A stretch of 64,000 bases of DNA from Calditrichia bacterium (GTDB lineage Bacteria > Calditrichota > Calditrichia > RBG-13-44-9 > J075): contig JANQRS010000061.1 in NCBI GenBank assembly GCA_028284445.1, positions 186,001 through 250,000 of the forward strand. Reading direction: 5' to 3'. Each line of letters starts with the position of its first letter. The stretch's first letter is position 1. The notes beneath the pieces were generated by a model that saw only the letters and a program-made list of their open reading frames with translations, searched no databases and had not been told where the DNA came from. Of the stretch, positions 16,695-24,855 are shown piece after piece. The position numbers and the translations under genes were made by a program.

Positions 16695-16711
16695 TTTCCC
16701 TTTCAGGGAAA
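16695..16711 (-). promoter_or_regulatory. Second perfect hairpin in the pilP-gspF spacer
   Basis: TTTCCCT-TTC-AGGGAAA is a 7-bp stem with a 3-base loop between the PilP-like stop (16728) and the first hairpin. It has no T-run, so a classic terminator is unlikely. Confidence 0.5.
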
Positions 16712-16727
16712 AGTTATGTGTTGGCAT

Positions 16728-17207
16728 CTACTTAAGCCGAATAGCGAATGCTTGACCTTCGAATTCCATTTGAACGGAACTCTTCTCGATGTTTTGTACA
16801 CGGGCGCCGCTCACCTCATCCCCAATGCGGCACAGATGAGTGGCGCCGGTTTTGTCGCTAATGATCGCAAGCTGTCCGCTATCGTCGCCGAGAAGGCCGA
16901 CAAAAGACAATTCAGGTAATTCGATTGACTTCTTATTCTTCGCAGTTTGCTTGACTTTTATTGGCCGCTTTTGCGTGATTACCCGCTCGCGGAATGGGTC
17001 TCGCAAGAATTGTACGTTGGCCAAAAAATCATCATCATGAACGCGCGTTTTCTTCTCTGATATTGAGGCGATCTCAGGCAATTGCTCGTCCTGGGCTGCC
17101 TCAAAAGTCACACCCCAGATAATCTGATGTCCGATCATCCCCCAAATCACCAGCGAAACAGTGCTGAGGATCAGCAAGAAAACCTTGTTGTTTTTACCCG
17201 TATTCAC
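16728..17207 (-). CDS. PilP/GspC-like bitopic inner-membrane protein
   Basis: This 159-residue protein has one N-terminal membrane helix (VFLLILSTVSLVIWGMIG). A linker follows that contains FLRDPF, a motif typical of PilP/GspC 'HR' regions, and then a small beta domain (LPELSFVGLLGDDSGQLAIISDK...HLCRIGDEVSGARVQNI). Such proteins link the inner-membrane platform to the secretin N-domains in the periplasm. It starts 5 bases after the PilO-like stop, consistent with one operon. Length fits PilP (about 170) better than GspC (about 270). Confidence 0.8.
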   Translation of the reverse strand: MNTGKNNKVFLLILSTVSLVIWGMIGHQIIWGVTFEAAQDEQLPEIASISEKKTRVHDDDFLANVQFLRDPFRERVITQKRPIKVKQTAKNKKSIELPELSFVGLLGDDSGQLAIISDKTGATHLCRIGDEVSGARVQNIEKSSVQMEFEGQAFAIRLK

Positions 17208-17212
17208 TCTGT

Positions 17213-17734
17213 CTACCTCAGGAAGGCGCGTAGGCCCAGCTCCGCGCTGATGTGTTTATTGCGCTGTGATTTTGTATAGAGTGTCAGGTGATGCACCCTG
17301 AACAGCCGCTTCTTGCCTTCGAGATCGTGCAGGAAGCGCAATAGCCGCCAGTATTGACCGTCTACATTGATTGCGAGATCCAATTCCTGATAGGTACTAG
17401 CGTCACGAGCCGGAAGCGGTTTGATTTGTTGAATGGTAACGCCACTTTCTTCGGCAGCTTCGCCCAGCGCTTTATACAAGGCGGATAGCTGCCCGGAATT
17501 GGGCATGCTTTCAAGCATGTCAGCGATTTGCTGCTGCGTTTGTCGCGATGCGATGCGCAGGCTGATAATCTCAGCCTTCAGATTGCTCGCAGATTCGATC
17601 TTACCTGCCGTATCGATTAATGATCCGGCAGATTGCCAAAGGTCGGACAAACCAGGTCCGAGCAGGCGAACTGCCGCTAACCACAGCAATAGCCAACTGA
17701 CCGGCAATATCCATTTCCAGTTAAGATTTAACAT
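17213..17734 (-). CDS. PilO/GspM-like inner-membrane assembly protein
   Basis: This 173-residue protein has an N-terminal membrane helix (WILPVSWLLLWLAAVRLL), a coiled-coil-like stretch (about 40-75) and a ferredoxin-like C-terminal domain (SGVTIQQIKPLPARDAST...ELDLAINVDGQYWRLLRFLHDLE) characteristic of PilO. The last pattern, 'G.Y..l..Fl..le', is well conserved in PilO. Its start overlaps the end of the PilMN-like gene by 14 bases. It is predicted to form heterodimers with the PilN part of that protein and bind PilP. Confidence 0.82.
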   Translation of the reverse strand: MLNLNWKWILPVSWLLLWLAAVRLLGPGLSDLWQSAGSLIDTAGKIESASNLKAEIISLRIASRQTQQQIADMLESMPNSGQLSALYKALGEAAEESGVTIQQIKPLPARDASTYQELDLAINVDGQYWRLLRFLHDLEGKKRLFRVHHLTLYTKSQRNKHISAELGLRAFLR

Positions 17735-18902
17735 ACAATTTGATCTCGAATTCTATCAGTTGCGGGGCTTTGATTTTATGACGTCGCCAAAGTGTTTTTC
17801 GATCCAGGACTGTCATTCCTTCCAGCGTAATGCCACCCGCAAATGGAAGACGTTCTATCTCTCCCAGCAATTTTGCGATCTGCGTTTTATCACGCGACAG
17901 CCCCTTGAGGCTAAGGCGCCGATCCTGTTTCTTGCTATCAGTTAAATCTGCTTCGATCTTATGAAACCAGGTTTGAGGTGGCAATCCCCTGCAGATTTCA
18001 TGCAGGTAAAAGCCTGCATAAGAACGCTGGCTTTTTAGGGCACTATATTTTTCGTGCAATTTTTGAGCAGAGGCTTGTACAATCTGTAGCGAATCGCGTG
18101 ATGCCATCAAGGGACGTATATCATTGACTGCCGTTTCATATCTTGCATATTGCCAGTTCACTACTCCCTGCGCCGCGAATATGATCAGTGTCGCACAGAT
18201 GATTACCACTCCAAGAACAAGCGTACTCTTCAATGTCAGGTGTTTCCAGAAGCGCTGTTCTGCTTCCCCGCGGCTAACCTGATCCATCATAGAAGCCGGG
18301 TCCAACGGTTCCGCGAAGGCGCTAACTGCAAGTTTGAATGCATGCTCATATTCCGAGGGTTGCTCATCGGGTTCTTCCAAAACTTCCAGGCCGGGAATGC
18401 TATAGAGAATTAGTTGAGGTTCGAGCGGCGCGAGCAGCTCTTTGTATGTTTCCAGTTGATACTCCCGGTATAGAAATACCTGTAAGCGCAACGCTGATTC
18501 ATCAATACCGAGAATCCGGTACCGCACGGCAATGTCGCTTCGATCAATTCCCGGTGGCAGAATACCGTTCTCATTAGAGAACAAGAAGGCATCGATGTCA
18601 TCTGCGTGATGCAGTGGTACTTCCACCTTTCTCTCAAGGATGCCCGGCAATTGCGGCAAACCGGCCACAACCGTTGTTGACGCCAGTCCTTTCTTGTCGA
18701 CATAGGCTTCGAGCGTCTCGGCTGTTAATTCTGCCAGCGGCACCTGCAATGTCGAGACTCCCTCAATGTCATAACCATTCCACCTGCGCCGGATTTTCAC
18801 AAGCCGTGTCTGCTGCTGATCGATGGCAATCCCCAAAGCGGTATCGTAACGCTGAAGAAGATGAATGATTTTCAGAAACTGGTCTTCTATGAATGCTTGC
18901 AT
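17721..18902 (-). CDS. PilM-PilN fusion (GspL-like)
   Basis: This 393-residue protein combines an N-terminal cytoplasmic actin-like half (LGIAIDQQQTRLVKIRRRW...VVAGLPQLPGILERKVEVPLH), resembling PilM/GspL, one membrane helix (about residues 225-248, LVLGVVIICATLIIFAAQGV), and a periplasmic PilN-like half with coiled coil and ferredoxin-like fold (YLHEICRGLPPQTWFHKIEADL...LSLKGLSRDKTQIAKLLGEIE). In pili these are usually two proteins; fusion is the GspL arrangement. The start ATG has AAAGGG upstream. It follows the secretin gene by 26 bases. Confidence 0.82.
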   Translation of the reverse strand: MQAFIEDQFLKIIHLLQRYDTALGIAIDQQQTRLVKIRRRWNGYDIEGVSTLQVPLAELTAETLEAYVDKKGLASTTVVAGLPQLPGILERKVEVPLHHADDIDAFLFSNENGILPPGIDRSDIAVRYRILGIDESALRLQVFLYREYQLETYKELLAPLEPQLILYSIPGLEVLEEPDEQPSEYEHAFKLAVSAFAEPLDPASMMDQVSRGEAEQRFWKHLTLKSTLVLGVVIICATLIIFAAQGVVNWQYARYETAVNDIRPLMASRDSLQIVQASAQKLHEKYSALKSQRSYAGFYLHEICRGLPPQTWFHKIEADLTDSKKQDRRLSLKGLSRDKTQIAKLLGEIERLPFAGGITLEGMTVLDRKTLWRRHKIKAPQLIEFEIKLYVKS

Positions 18903-18928
18903 GCTAAACCCTTTACGGCTTTCCGTGA

Positions 18929-20833
18929 TTACCCGGGAATCATCCAGTTATCACTGTACGACAAATGGGGGGTGACATAGATGATAAGCTCGTTCTTTTC
19001 CTTGCGCTTGAAGCTGTTTTTGAAGAGGCGTCCCAAAACTGGGATACGCCCAAGTAAGGGCACTTGAGAAGATGACTCGATATCGCGTTCTTCAATAAGG
19101 CCGCCAAGCACAATGGTTTCTCCATCGTGAAGCCGGACTGTGGAGCTGAGGGCGCGCCGACGAATATTAGGGGGGAGTTCGCCTGCAGTCGCATCGTCGC
19201 CTGCTGCGTTAAATTCCGGATTGATTTCAATGGTGATCTCGCCGGAGGCGCTGACCCAGGGTGTGATTTTCAGAGAGGTGTTGATGTCGATGGTTTGAAA
19301 ACGTTCGCTGGTGGTTCTGGGAGTGTAGCCTTGCTGCGCCTCTTCATAAAATGGGGTTTGGGAGATCAGTTTAAAGTACCGCGTTTCGCCTATCACCAGC
19401 TCCGCTTCGTGGCCGTTCAGAGTTGTCAATTGCGGTTTAGAGCGAATGTTGAGCTTGTCAATTTTGTCCAATGCATGAACCGTGAGATAAAAATCATCCG
19501 GTAGCTTACCAATATTGAATCCCTTAAAAGGCTTGTTCTTGTTCAGGAAATTATTGATCTCACTGCCGGTCCTGAACAGATCTATTCCTGGAATCAAACC
19601 GGTGAGACCACCGAGAAATGAGCCGCTGCTATCATTTTCAGCCGGGTCACCAATACCGGCTTCAATCCCTAGTTCATGGCTGTCGTTGAGCCTGTAATCA
19701 ATGACCAGCACTTCCAGGAAAATCTGCGGGATCGGTTTATCAAGGCTATGAATGATCTCCTCGACTTCGGCAATAACATCCTGAGCGCCATTAATCAGCA
19801 GCGCATTATGTTCCTTGATGATGTTCAGCTCCGCCTTCTGAATGGATTTCTTGGGCAGCATCTCGAGTATGCCATCTGCCTTCAAATTATTCAGGCGAAG
19901 GAGGCGTGATGAGGTCAGGCTTTTGTTGCTTTTATCACCAATCAGATAAATATCACCGGACTTCTTGTAGGTGTAATCCTGGTCCATGAGCACATAGTTC
20001 AGGCATTCGTCAAGAGACAGGCCGCTGGCGCGCGCATTGATTTGACCCTTAGGTTGCCCCATCAGAAAAAGATTGATATCCATTTGTACCGCAAGTTCGT
20101 CCAGGAATGCCTGCAAGCTTACATCATTGGCTTCGAAGTCGATCTTGCTATGATGTGCATTAATCCACAGTTCACCTTTTCGGCTTTTGCCGTTCTTCTT
20201 GTCCGCCGCCGGATTACTTCGCATCCGCTGCACCAGAAATGAACTTTGACGCTTCCGAAGATAATAGCCGTTGGCATGAAGCAACTGCCGTACGCCTTCT
20301 TCAAAGGGGAGGGCCGTGATCATCCCGGAAATCGAACCCTTAACTTCGCGATCGAGAAGAATCGTTTGCCCGGAAATTGCCGCAATCTGGTGTAAAGCCT
20401 CCCGGATGTCGTCTTCGCGCAAGTCCACACTTAGCAGACCTTTCTCAAAACTGATATCCCAGGATTTCGGTGTCGGGGCGGGAGCCGGCTTGTTTGAGAC
20501 TTTGTATATAGAACCGAACTTTTCGAGGAGAAGATTGTTGTCTGCAACGATAAAGGTCAGGGCATCACGTACGCTTACATTCACCAGGTGTAAGGTTAGC
20601 CGTTTATCGACGTCGTCGGCGACCAGAATATTTGCCTGGTATTTTGTTGCCAGGCCGCGCAGAATGTCTTTAATGTCTGTATTCTTAAAGCTCAGGACCT
20701 CAATGACCTGGGAGAACGCATCCACCGCGACTTCCTGTGGGGCGTCGGATACCTGCTGCGCTTTCAACAAGGGAGAGAATGCGCTGATAATCAGAAAGCA
20801 GGCCAGGCAGATCCGTGATAAAGGACTAGACAT
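18929..20833 (-). CDS. Secretin (PilQ/GspD/MshL family)
   Basis: This 634-residue outer-membrane channel has a signal peptide (ICLACFLIISAFSPLLKAQ). N-terminal STN/N0-type domains include FKNTDIKDILRGLATKYQANILV (about 50) and a second FEKGLLSVDLREDDIREAL, which supports duplication of that domain. N1-type segments with a short-domain repeat follow, then the secretin core: EVLVIDYRLNDSHELGIE, KSQPQL-like NIRSKPQLTTLNGHEAELVIG, ETIVLGGLIEER, VPLLGRIPVLGRLF and ELIIYVTPHL. It is the first gene of the minus-strand cluster, and AGGGAAA precedes its ATG. Length and domain order resemble MshL/PilQ. The partners PilP-, PilO- and PilMN-like follow directly. Confidence 0.93.
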   Translation of the reverse strand: MSSPLSRICLACFLIISAFSPLLKAQQVSDAPQEVAVDAFSQVIEVLSFKNTDIKDILRGLATKYQANILVADDVDKRLTLHLVNVSVRDALTFIVADNNLLLEKFGSIYKVSNKPAPAPTPKSWDISFEKGLLSVDLREDDIREALHQIAAISGQTILLDREVKGSISGMITALPFEEGVRQLLHANGYYLRKRQSSFLVQRMRSNPAADKKNGKSRKGELWINAHHSKIDFEANDVSLQAFLDELAVQMDINLFLMGQPKGQINARASGLSLDECLNYVLMDQDYTYKKSGDIYLIGDKSNKSLTSSRLLRLNNLKADGILEMLPKKSIQKAELNIIKEHNALLINGAQDVIAEVEEIIHSLDKPIPQIFLEVLVIDYRLNDSHELGIEAGIGDPAENDSSGSFLGGLTGLIPGIDLFRTGSEINNFLNKNKPFKGFNIGKLPDDFYLTVHALDKIDKLNIRSKPQLTTLNGHEAELVIGETRYFKLISQTPFYEEAQQGYTPRTTSERFQTIDINTSLKITPWVSASGEITIEINPEFNAAGDDATAGELPPNIRRRALSSTVRLHDGETIVLGGLIEERDIESSSQVPLLGRIPVLGRLFKNSFKRKEKNELIIYVTPHLSYSDNWMIPG

Positions 20834-21185
20834 TGCTTAATTTCCCTAAATAGTGAGTGAGTGGCAGCCGCGAAACAATACCTGTTCTATTGATGCCAAC
20901 TCTCACAAATTCCATAAAAATTGTTCTTTAAGGATGCTCATGGTGACGTCCCATTGCCTGGTGTTGTCGATAGCCTCCTCGTTCACACAATGACAGGTCT
21001 GGCAAAAATTCTGAAAAATAATGCCGGGAAAAGCAATTCAGGGGATGTAGAATTTGGGAAAACTTGGAGTTGACGCGGGAAAAATTTCTTACTATTATCC
21101 AGCTGCGTTCCAGCACTGAACTATTCCCTGCTTCACCGCATATTTAGACAACAGGAATATTTTCACCCATTCATATGGAAAACGG
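20834..21185. other. Divergent intergenic region between secretin and sigma-factor genes
   Basis: These 352 bases must hold the promoter of the minus-strand cluster and that of the sigma factor. I can see the latter (21070-21098) but no clear one for the secretin direction, which could use an alternative sigma factor. There is no convincing small gene. Confidence 0.5.
21070..21098 (+). promoter_or_regulatory. Sigma-70-like promoter for the sigma-factor gene
   Basis: TTGACG (21070-21075), a 17-base spacer and TATTAT (21093-21098) match the consensus closely. The start codon of the sigma-factor gene is at 21186, leaving a leader of about 80 bases. Confidence 0.65.
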
Positions 21186-21767
21186 ATGACCAAAATTGCA
21201 GTGGATGCAGCACGTCAAGCTCATCTTCTCACTGAAATACATGAAGGCAATACCGACGCCGAGCAAGAGCTGTTAAATGGGCTGCGTATTCCTGCCCGCG
21301 TTGAAACCTTGATCAAGCGCCGGCTGAAAATCGATGGCGATGATTTAGCTGAAATGGTTGCCGGGGTGCTCAGTACGCTACTGAGCCATCTTCGAGACGG
21401 ACAGTTTGATTCCGGCAAAGCTTCTGTTGGTCAATACGCCTGGCAGATTGCCAGTCATGCTATTCGCGATGCAGCGCAGACCAAAGGGCCCGATCAGCAA
21501 CACTCCGCCGGTTTAACGGACGCTCAGGTCTTAACCAGGCATTATGTTGACGTCAAAAACGAACAGAGAGAGATTCTGCTCAAATGTGTTCGCCAACTCG
21601 CGCCGAAATATCGTGAAGTAATTGTTGCTCGCTATTCTAAAGATTTGAATGTTGAAGAAATTGCCGAAGAAATGGCCCTGACACCAACCCAGACATACTC
21701 CAGAATTCACTATGCACTCGACTTGCTCCGCGGTCAGATGAAAGGAATGTATAACGATGGCCGCTAG
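21186..21767 (+). CDS. ECF-like RNA polymerase sigma factor
   Basis: This 193-residue protein has a region 2-like helix bundle (about 55-105, with GKASVGQYAWQIASHAIRD) and a clear region 4 (about 138-188: LAPKYREVIVARYSKDLNVEEIAEEMALTPTQTYSRIHYALDLLR), the helix-turn-helix that reads the -35 element. Size fits the extracytoplasmic-function group, although region 2 is divergent. It sits divergent from the secretin cluster and overlaps the next gene by 11 bases, the usual sigma/regulator arrangement. Targets are unknown; the divergent pilus/secretion genes and the downstream envelope genes are candidates. Confidence 0.85.
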   Translation: MTKIAVDAARQAHLLTEIHEGNTDAEQELLNGLRIPARVETLIKRRLKIDGDDLAEMVAGVLSTLLSHLRDGQFDSGKASVGQYAWQIASHAIRDAAQTKGPDQQHSAGLTDAQVLTRHYVDVKNEQREILLKCVRQLAPKYREVIVARYSKDLNVEEIAEEMALTPTQTYSRIHYALDLLRGQMKGMYNDGR

Positions 21768-22530
21768 TCAGGATCAATTTGCCAATTCCATGCAGGAGCA
21801 GCTGCGGTGGATCGATGACTATATTTCCGGGCGCCTGTCTTCCGAACGCTCTGATCATCTTGTGCAGGCCTATTCCAAGGGCATCTTGATTGATGAGGCG
21901 CTGGATCGTTTCGAGCAACACTACTTTAGCAGCGATGATGCCTTTGACGAGGTAGAGCTATACGAGCGCATGTGTGAAGTTGTGAGTGAAAATATCGATG
22001 AATTGGACAAGGATCCGGCCAGGCAGCTTTTACAAATGCGACATCAGCGTCGTGGTTGGTCCCCGGCTGCGTTGTATGCTGCTATGGCGGTACTGATATT
22101 ATACGTCGGGTTCAAAATGTGGCTGGATTCCGGCGGACTTGACAATGTTGCCGGCAATCAGACGATAGCAGAGATCTCAGGAGAAGCGTTTCGGGCTTCG
22201 GCCGAATTTGAATCGCGTATTGCCAACGCCAGCCGCGGCCTCATAGAAACAGGAATTACGCGAGTCGGGCCCAGGAACGACGCGATTTTCGGTGGCGAAA
22301 TCCGCGGTATTGAATTCATGTTTGAAAATTTGCCCTACGGCCCGGTTTGGCGGGTGCAAATTCTGAATAATCAGGAAGAGGGCGTACAACGTGTCGATCA
22401 GGCAAAGGATAAATTTCGCTTTAGCGGCAGCCTGGAACCGGGCCTGTATTACTGGACCCTGGAAAATGATCGCGATGTGGTGGATTTCGGCAAGTTCTAT
22501 GTCCTGCCGGAGAATATGAAAATCGAATGA
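21757..22530 (+). CDS. Probable membrane anti-sigma factor
   Basis: This 257-residue protein has an N-terminal cytoplasmic part of about 105 residues rich in acidic positions (DDYISGRLSSERSDHLVQ... resembling an anti-sigma N-terminus but without a HxxxCxxC zinc motif) and one membrane helix (AALYAAMAVLILYVGFKMWL). The periplasmic beta domain ends GPVWRVQILNNQEEGVQ...FSGSLEPGLYYWTLENDRDVVDFGKFYVL. Overlap with the sigma-factor gene strongly suggests coupled expression and direct control of that sigma factor. The absence of the zinc motif means the assignment rests on context and topology. Confidence 0.65.
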   Translation: MAASQDQFANSMQEQLRWIDDYISGRLSSERSDHLVQAYSKGILIDEALDRFEQHYFSSDDAFDEVELYERMCEVVSENIDELDKDPARQLLQMRHQRRGWSPAALYAAMAVLILYVGFKMWLDSGGLDNVAGNQTIAEISGEAFRASAEFESRIANASRGLIETGITRVGPRNDAIFGGEIRGIEFMFENLPYGPVWRVQILNNQEEGVQRVDQAKDKFRFSGSLEPGLYYWTLENDRDVVDFGKFYVLPENMKIE

Positions 22531-22566
22531 CGGGCGGGAAGGCCACACTGCCAAGTGCCTACCATC

Positions 22567-22598
22567 TTTCAATGCTTCAATGCTTCAATGCTTCAATG
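22567..22598. repeat. Tandem octamer CTTCAATG, four units, encoding a protein C-terminus
   Basis: One variant unit (TTTCAATG, 22567-22574) and three exact CTTCAATG units follow one another. The exact units encode, on the minus strand, the last residues IEALKH and the stop codon of the prepilin peptidase. Confidence 0.8.
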
Positions 22599-23356
22599 TA
22601 AACCTCCCACAATACATCCCCCCCAAGAACGACAATGAAGGCTCCAAAGCTCAGGAAGGGGGCAAAGGGAATGCGTCGTGCTGTTTTTCCCTGCAGGAAT
22701 AGACGGCCGTAATAGTAGATGACCGCCAGCAGTGAGGCAAAAAACAAGGTTGCTGTCAAGCCCTGCCAGCCCAGGTAAAAACCTAACACAGCGTAGAGCT
22801 TGACGTCTCCCCATCCCATACTTTCCACCCCGGTGAGAACGTTACCAAGCGCCCGAATCACCCACAATAATGTGAATCCATATAGCAGTCCTGTGACTAA
22901 TGTCTCGTACGCAAAGATCGGCCATACTATATTAAACAGAGATCCGGCACCCAGCAGGATCATCAACAGGAGGTTGGGAATGCGCTGGAATTCGGCATCA
23001 ATGAAGCTGATGACGAGCAGTATCCAGAACAAAATTGTATAAAATACCGTTTCCGGCTGCAGGCCGAATCGCCAATACAGGCAAATCGCCAAAATAGGGG
23101 TAAGCGACTCGACCAGCGGATAACGCCGTGAAACAGGTACGTTGCAGTTTCCACAACGGCCCCTGAGCAAAATGTAGCTCAACAGGGGAATGTTCTGCCA
23201 CCAGGCAATTTTTTGAGTGCAGGTCGGACAGAATGAACGTCGCGGGTGCCAGAGCGAGATATTGCGCGGAAGCCGGTAGATGCAAACGTTCAGAAAGCTG
23301 CCGAAAATGAGTCCGGCCAGCGCAATACTAGCAATTGGGAATAGATGAATATTCAT
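22577..23356 (-). CDS. pilD: Prepilin peptidase / N-methyltransferase (PilD/GspO)
   Basis: This 259-residue polytopic membrane aspartic protease cleaves prepilin leaders after Gly and methylates the new N-terminus. Its N-terminal domain has GSFLNVCIYRLP and the zinc tetracysteine CPTC (43-46) and CGNC (68-71). The catalytic aspartates are D120 in FIDAEFQRIPN and D184 in GWGDVKL. All five pseudopilin-like proteins encoded at 5.9-15 kb are likely substrates (the PilX-like one less surely). The C-terminus is encoded by an octamer repeat. It is separated from the rest of the cluster by the sigma/anti-sigma pair. Confidence 0.94.
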   Translation of the reverse strand: MNIHLFPIASIALAGLIFGSFLNVCIYRLPRNISLWHPRRSFCPTCTQKIAWWQNIPLLSYILLRGRCGNCNVPVSRRYPLVESLTPILAICLYWRFGLQPETVFYTILFWILLVISFIDAEFQRIPNLLLMILLGAGSLFNIVWPIFAYETLVTGLLYGFTLLWVIRALGNVLTGVESMGWGDVKLYAVLGFYLGWQGLTATLFFASLLAVIYYYGRLFLQGKTARRIPFAPFLSFGAFIVVLGGDVLWEVYIEALKH

Positions 23357-23640
23357 TTTATTCGATAAAAACCGTAAGACGATAAACTGTCGGCATATCC
23401 CTCCGATGATGGAGATAATGCTGAAAAAAATGAGTGTTCACATATATTGGTTTTTCAAGATAATTCAAAGTAAATAATGTTTCACAGAAGAAAATGGCGT
23501 ACATTTGACGTTCAGCACATCTCTAATATTAATGTGCATACAAATTTAGGAATATTTTTAAGCTCGTTGACAGAACCAGGACGTAGAAAGAGCCGCTTGT
23601 CAAATTAAGTTTAACGAATGGTCATAGGAGTGTCGCTTAG

Positions 23641-24855
23641 ATGCCGGCAAAGCTGATTATCACGAAAGACTCAGATTCTAGTTGGAACCATGAGAGGGAG
23701 TTTGGACAGGAACTGATTACCATCGGGCGCGATAGCTCGAATACACTTCTGTTGGAAGATTCCAAGAAAATAGTTTCGAGGCGCCACGCCCAGTTACGGC
23801 TCGAAAATGGTCGCTACACAATTACAGATTGTGGTAGCCACAATTTTACCTTCGTCAACAACGAAAAAATTGCCCGCAATATTCCCCACGCGCTGGAAAG
23901 TGGCGACAAGATCAAAATTGGTGAATACACCCTTCAGTATCTTGCTGTAGAAGAAGATGAACAGAAGGAAGCCACCGTTGTCATGGTGAACCCCTACTAT
24001 GAAGAAATGAAAATCATGTCGGGGCTGATCAAGAAGATCAAGCGGAAATACGAAACCGCTGAAGCGAGTCATCGCGATGAAGATCTGAAGCAGGCTATGG
24101 AAGAAATGCTGGCGCAAATAGATCCGGGGCCGGTTGGACCAATTATCGCCCGGGAATTGGGAGGCGGCAAACTGGCAGCGAAAGCGCCTGAAGAAGCTCC
24201 GGCGCCTGCGGCAGAAGCGCCTGCTCCGGCTGCAGCGATGGTGCCTGATGTTGTTGCCCCAATGGTACCTGCAGAAAACGGCAATCCTTTGACCTCCACC
24301 GAAATTATGATGGGCGTTTCCTCAGAGTCCGTTCTGATGATGCGTATTGCCTACACAATGGACGCCCTGCTGAAATCCGTCATCAAAATAGTGAAAGCCA
24401 GCCGGCGCTTCCGTCGCGAACATATCGGCATTCAGGTTGGTGAAGGTGGCGTCAACGAAATTGAAGTGCATATGGTAAGTGCTGAAGAATTGAAAGAATA
24501 TATGCTCAGTCCGGAAATTGATGAAGAAGAAGCACGGCGTCGCTTTCAGATCGTGCGCTCGCAAATTGACGATTCCGTCAATCAATACGCTTCGCTGCTA
24601 AACCTTTATGGCGTGAGCCTCAATGATGAAGTGCGGCGCATTCTGGAGTCAATTGATCCGGCAAAAATTCAATATGAGTATACCCAGCAATCTGCCGTGA
24701 ATCGGATGTTGCCGATTTTGACCAACAAAAAGGTGGTGGAATATCTCAAGGAAAAGGTTCGGGAGATGTTGCAGGAAGGCACCAATCTTTTTGAAACCGA
24801 TACCTTCAAGCCGCTATTTGAGCATGCCTTCATGAAAGAACTGGCGCGGCAATAG
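23641..24855 (+). CDS. FHA-domain protein
   Basis: This 404-residue cytoplasmic protein has an N-terminal FHA domain (about 22-100: ITIGRDSSNTLLLEDSKKIVSRRHAQLRLENGRY...INDC-like ITDCGSHNFTFVNNEKI), which binds phosphothreonine through the GR, S-x-RH and N residues seen. A helical stretch follows, then an Ala/Pro-rich linker (about 183-212) and a helical C-terminal domain of about 190 residues. The R-x-FR-x-E and final F..LFEHAFMKELARQ patterns loosely recall the C-terminal domain of type VI secretion FHA proteins (TagH/Fha). It is followed by a Ser/Thr kinase gene, its probable partner. AGGAG precedes the ATG. Confidence 0.88.
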   Translation: MPAKLIITKDSDSSWNHEREFGQELITIGRDSSNTLLLEDSKKIVSRRHAQLRLENGRYTITDCGSHNFTFVNNEKIARNIPHALESGDKIKIGEYTLQYLAVEEDEQKEATVVMVNPYYEEMKIMSGLIKKIKRKYETAEASHRDEDLKQAMEEMLAQIDPGPVGPIIARELGGGKLAAKAPEEAPAPAAEAPAPAAAMVPDVVAPMVPAENGNPLTSTEIMMGVSSESVLMMRIAYTMDALLKSVIKIVKASRRFRREHIGIQVGEGGVNEIEVHMVSAEELKEYMLSPEIDEEEARRRFQIVRSQIDDSVNQYASLLNLYGVSLNDEVRRILESIDPAKIQYEYTQQSAVNRMLPILTNKKVVEYLKEKVREMLQEGTNLFETDTFKPLFEHAFMKELARQ

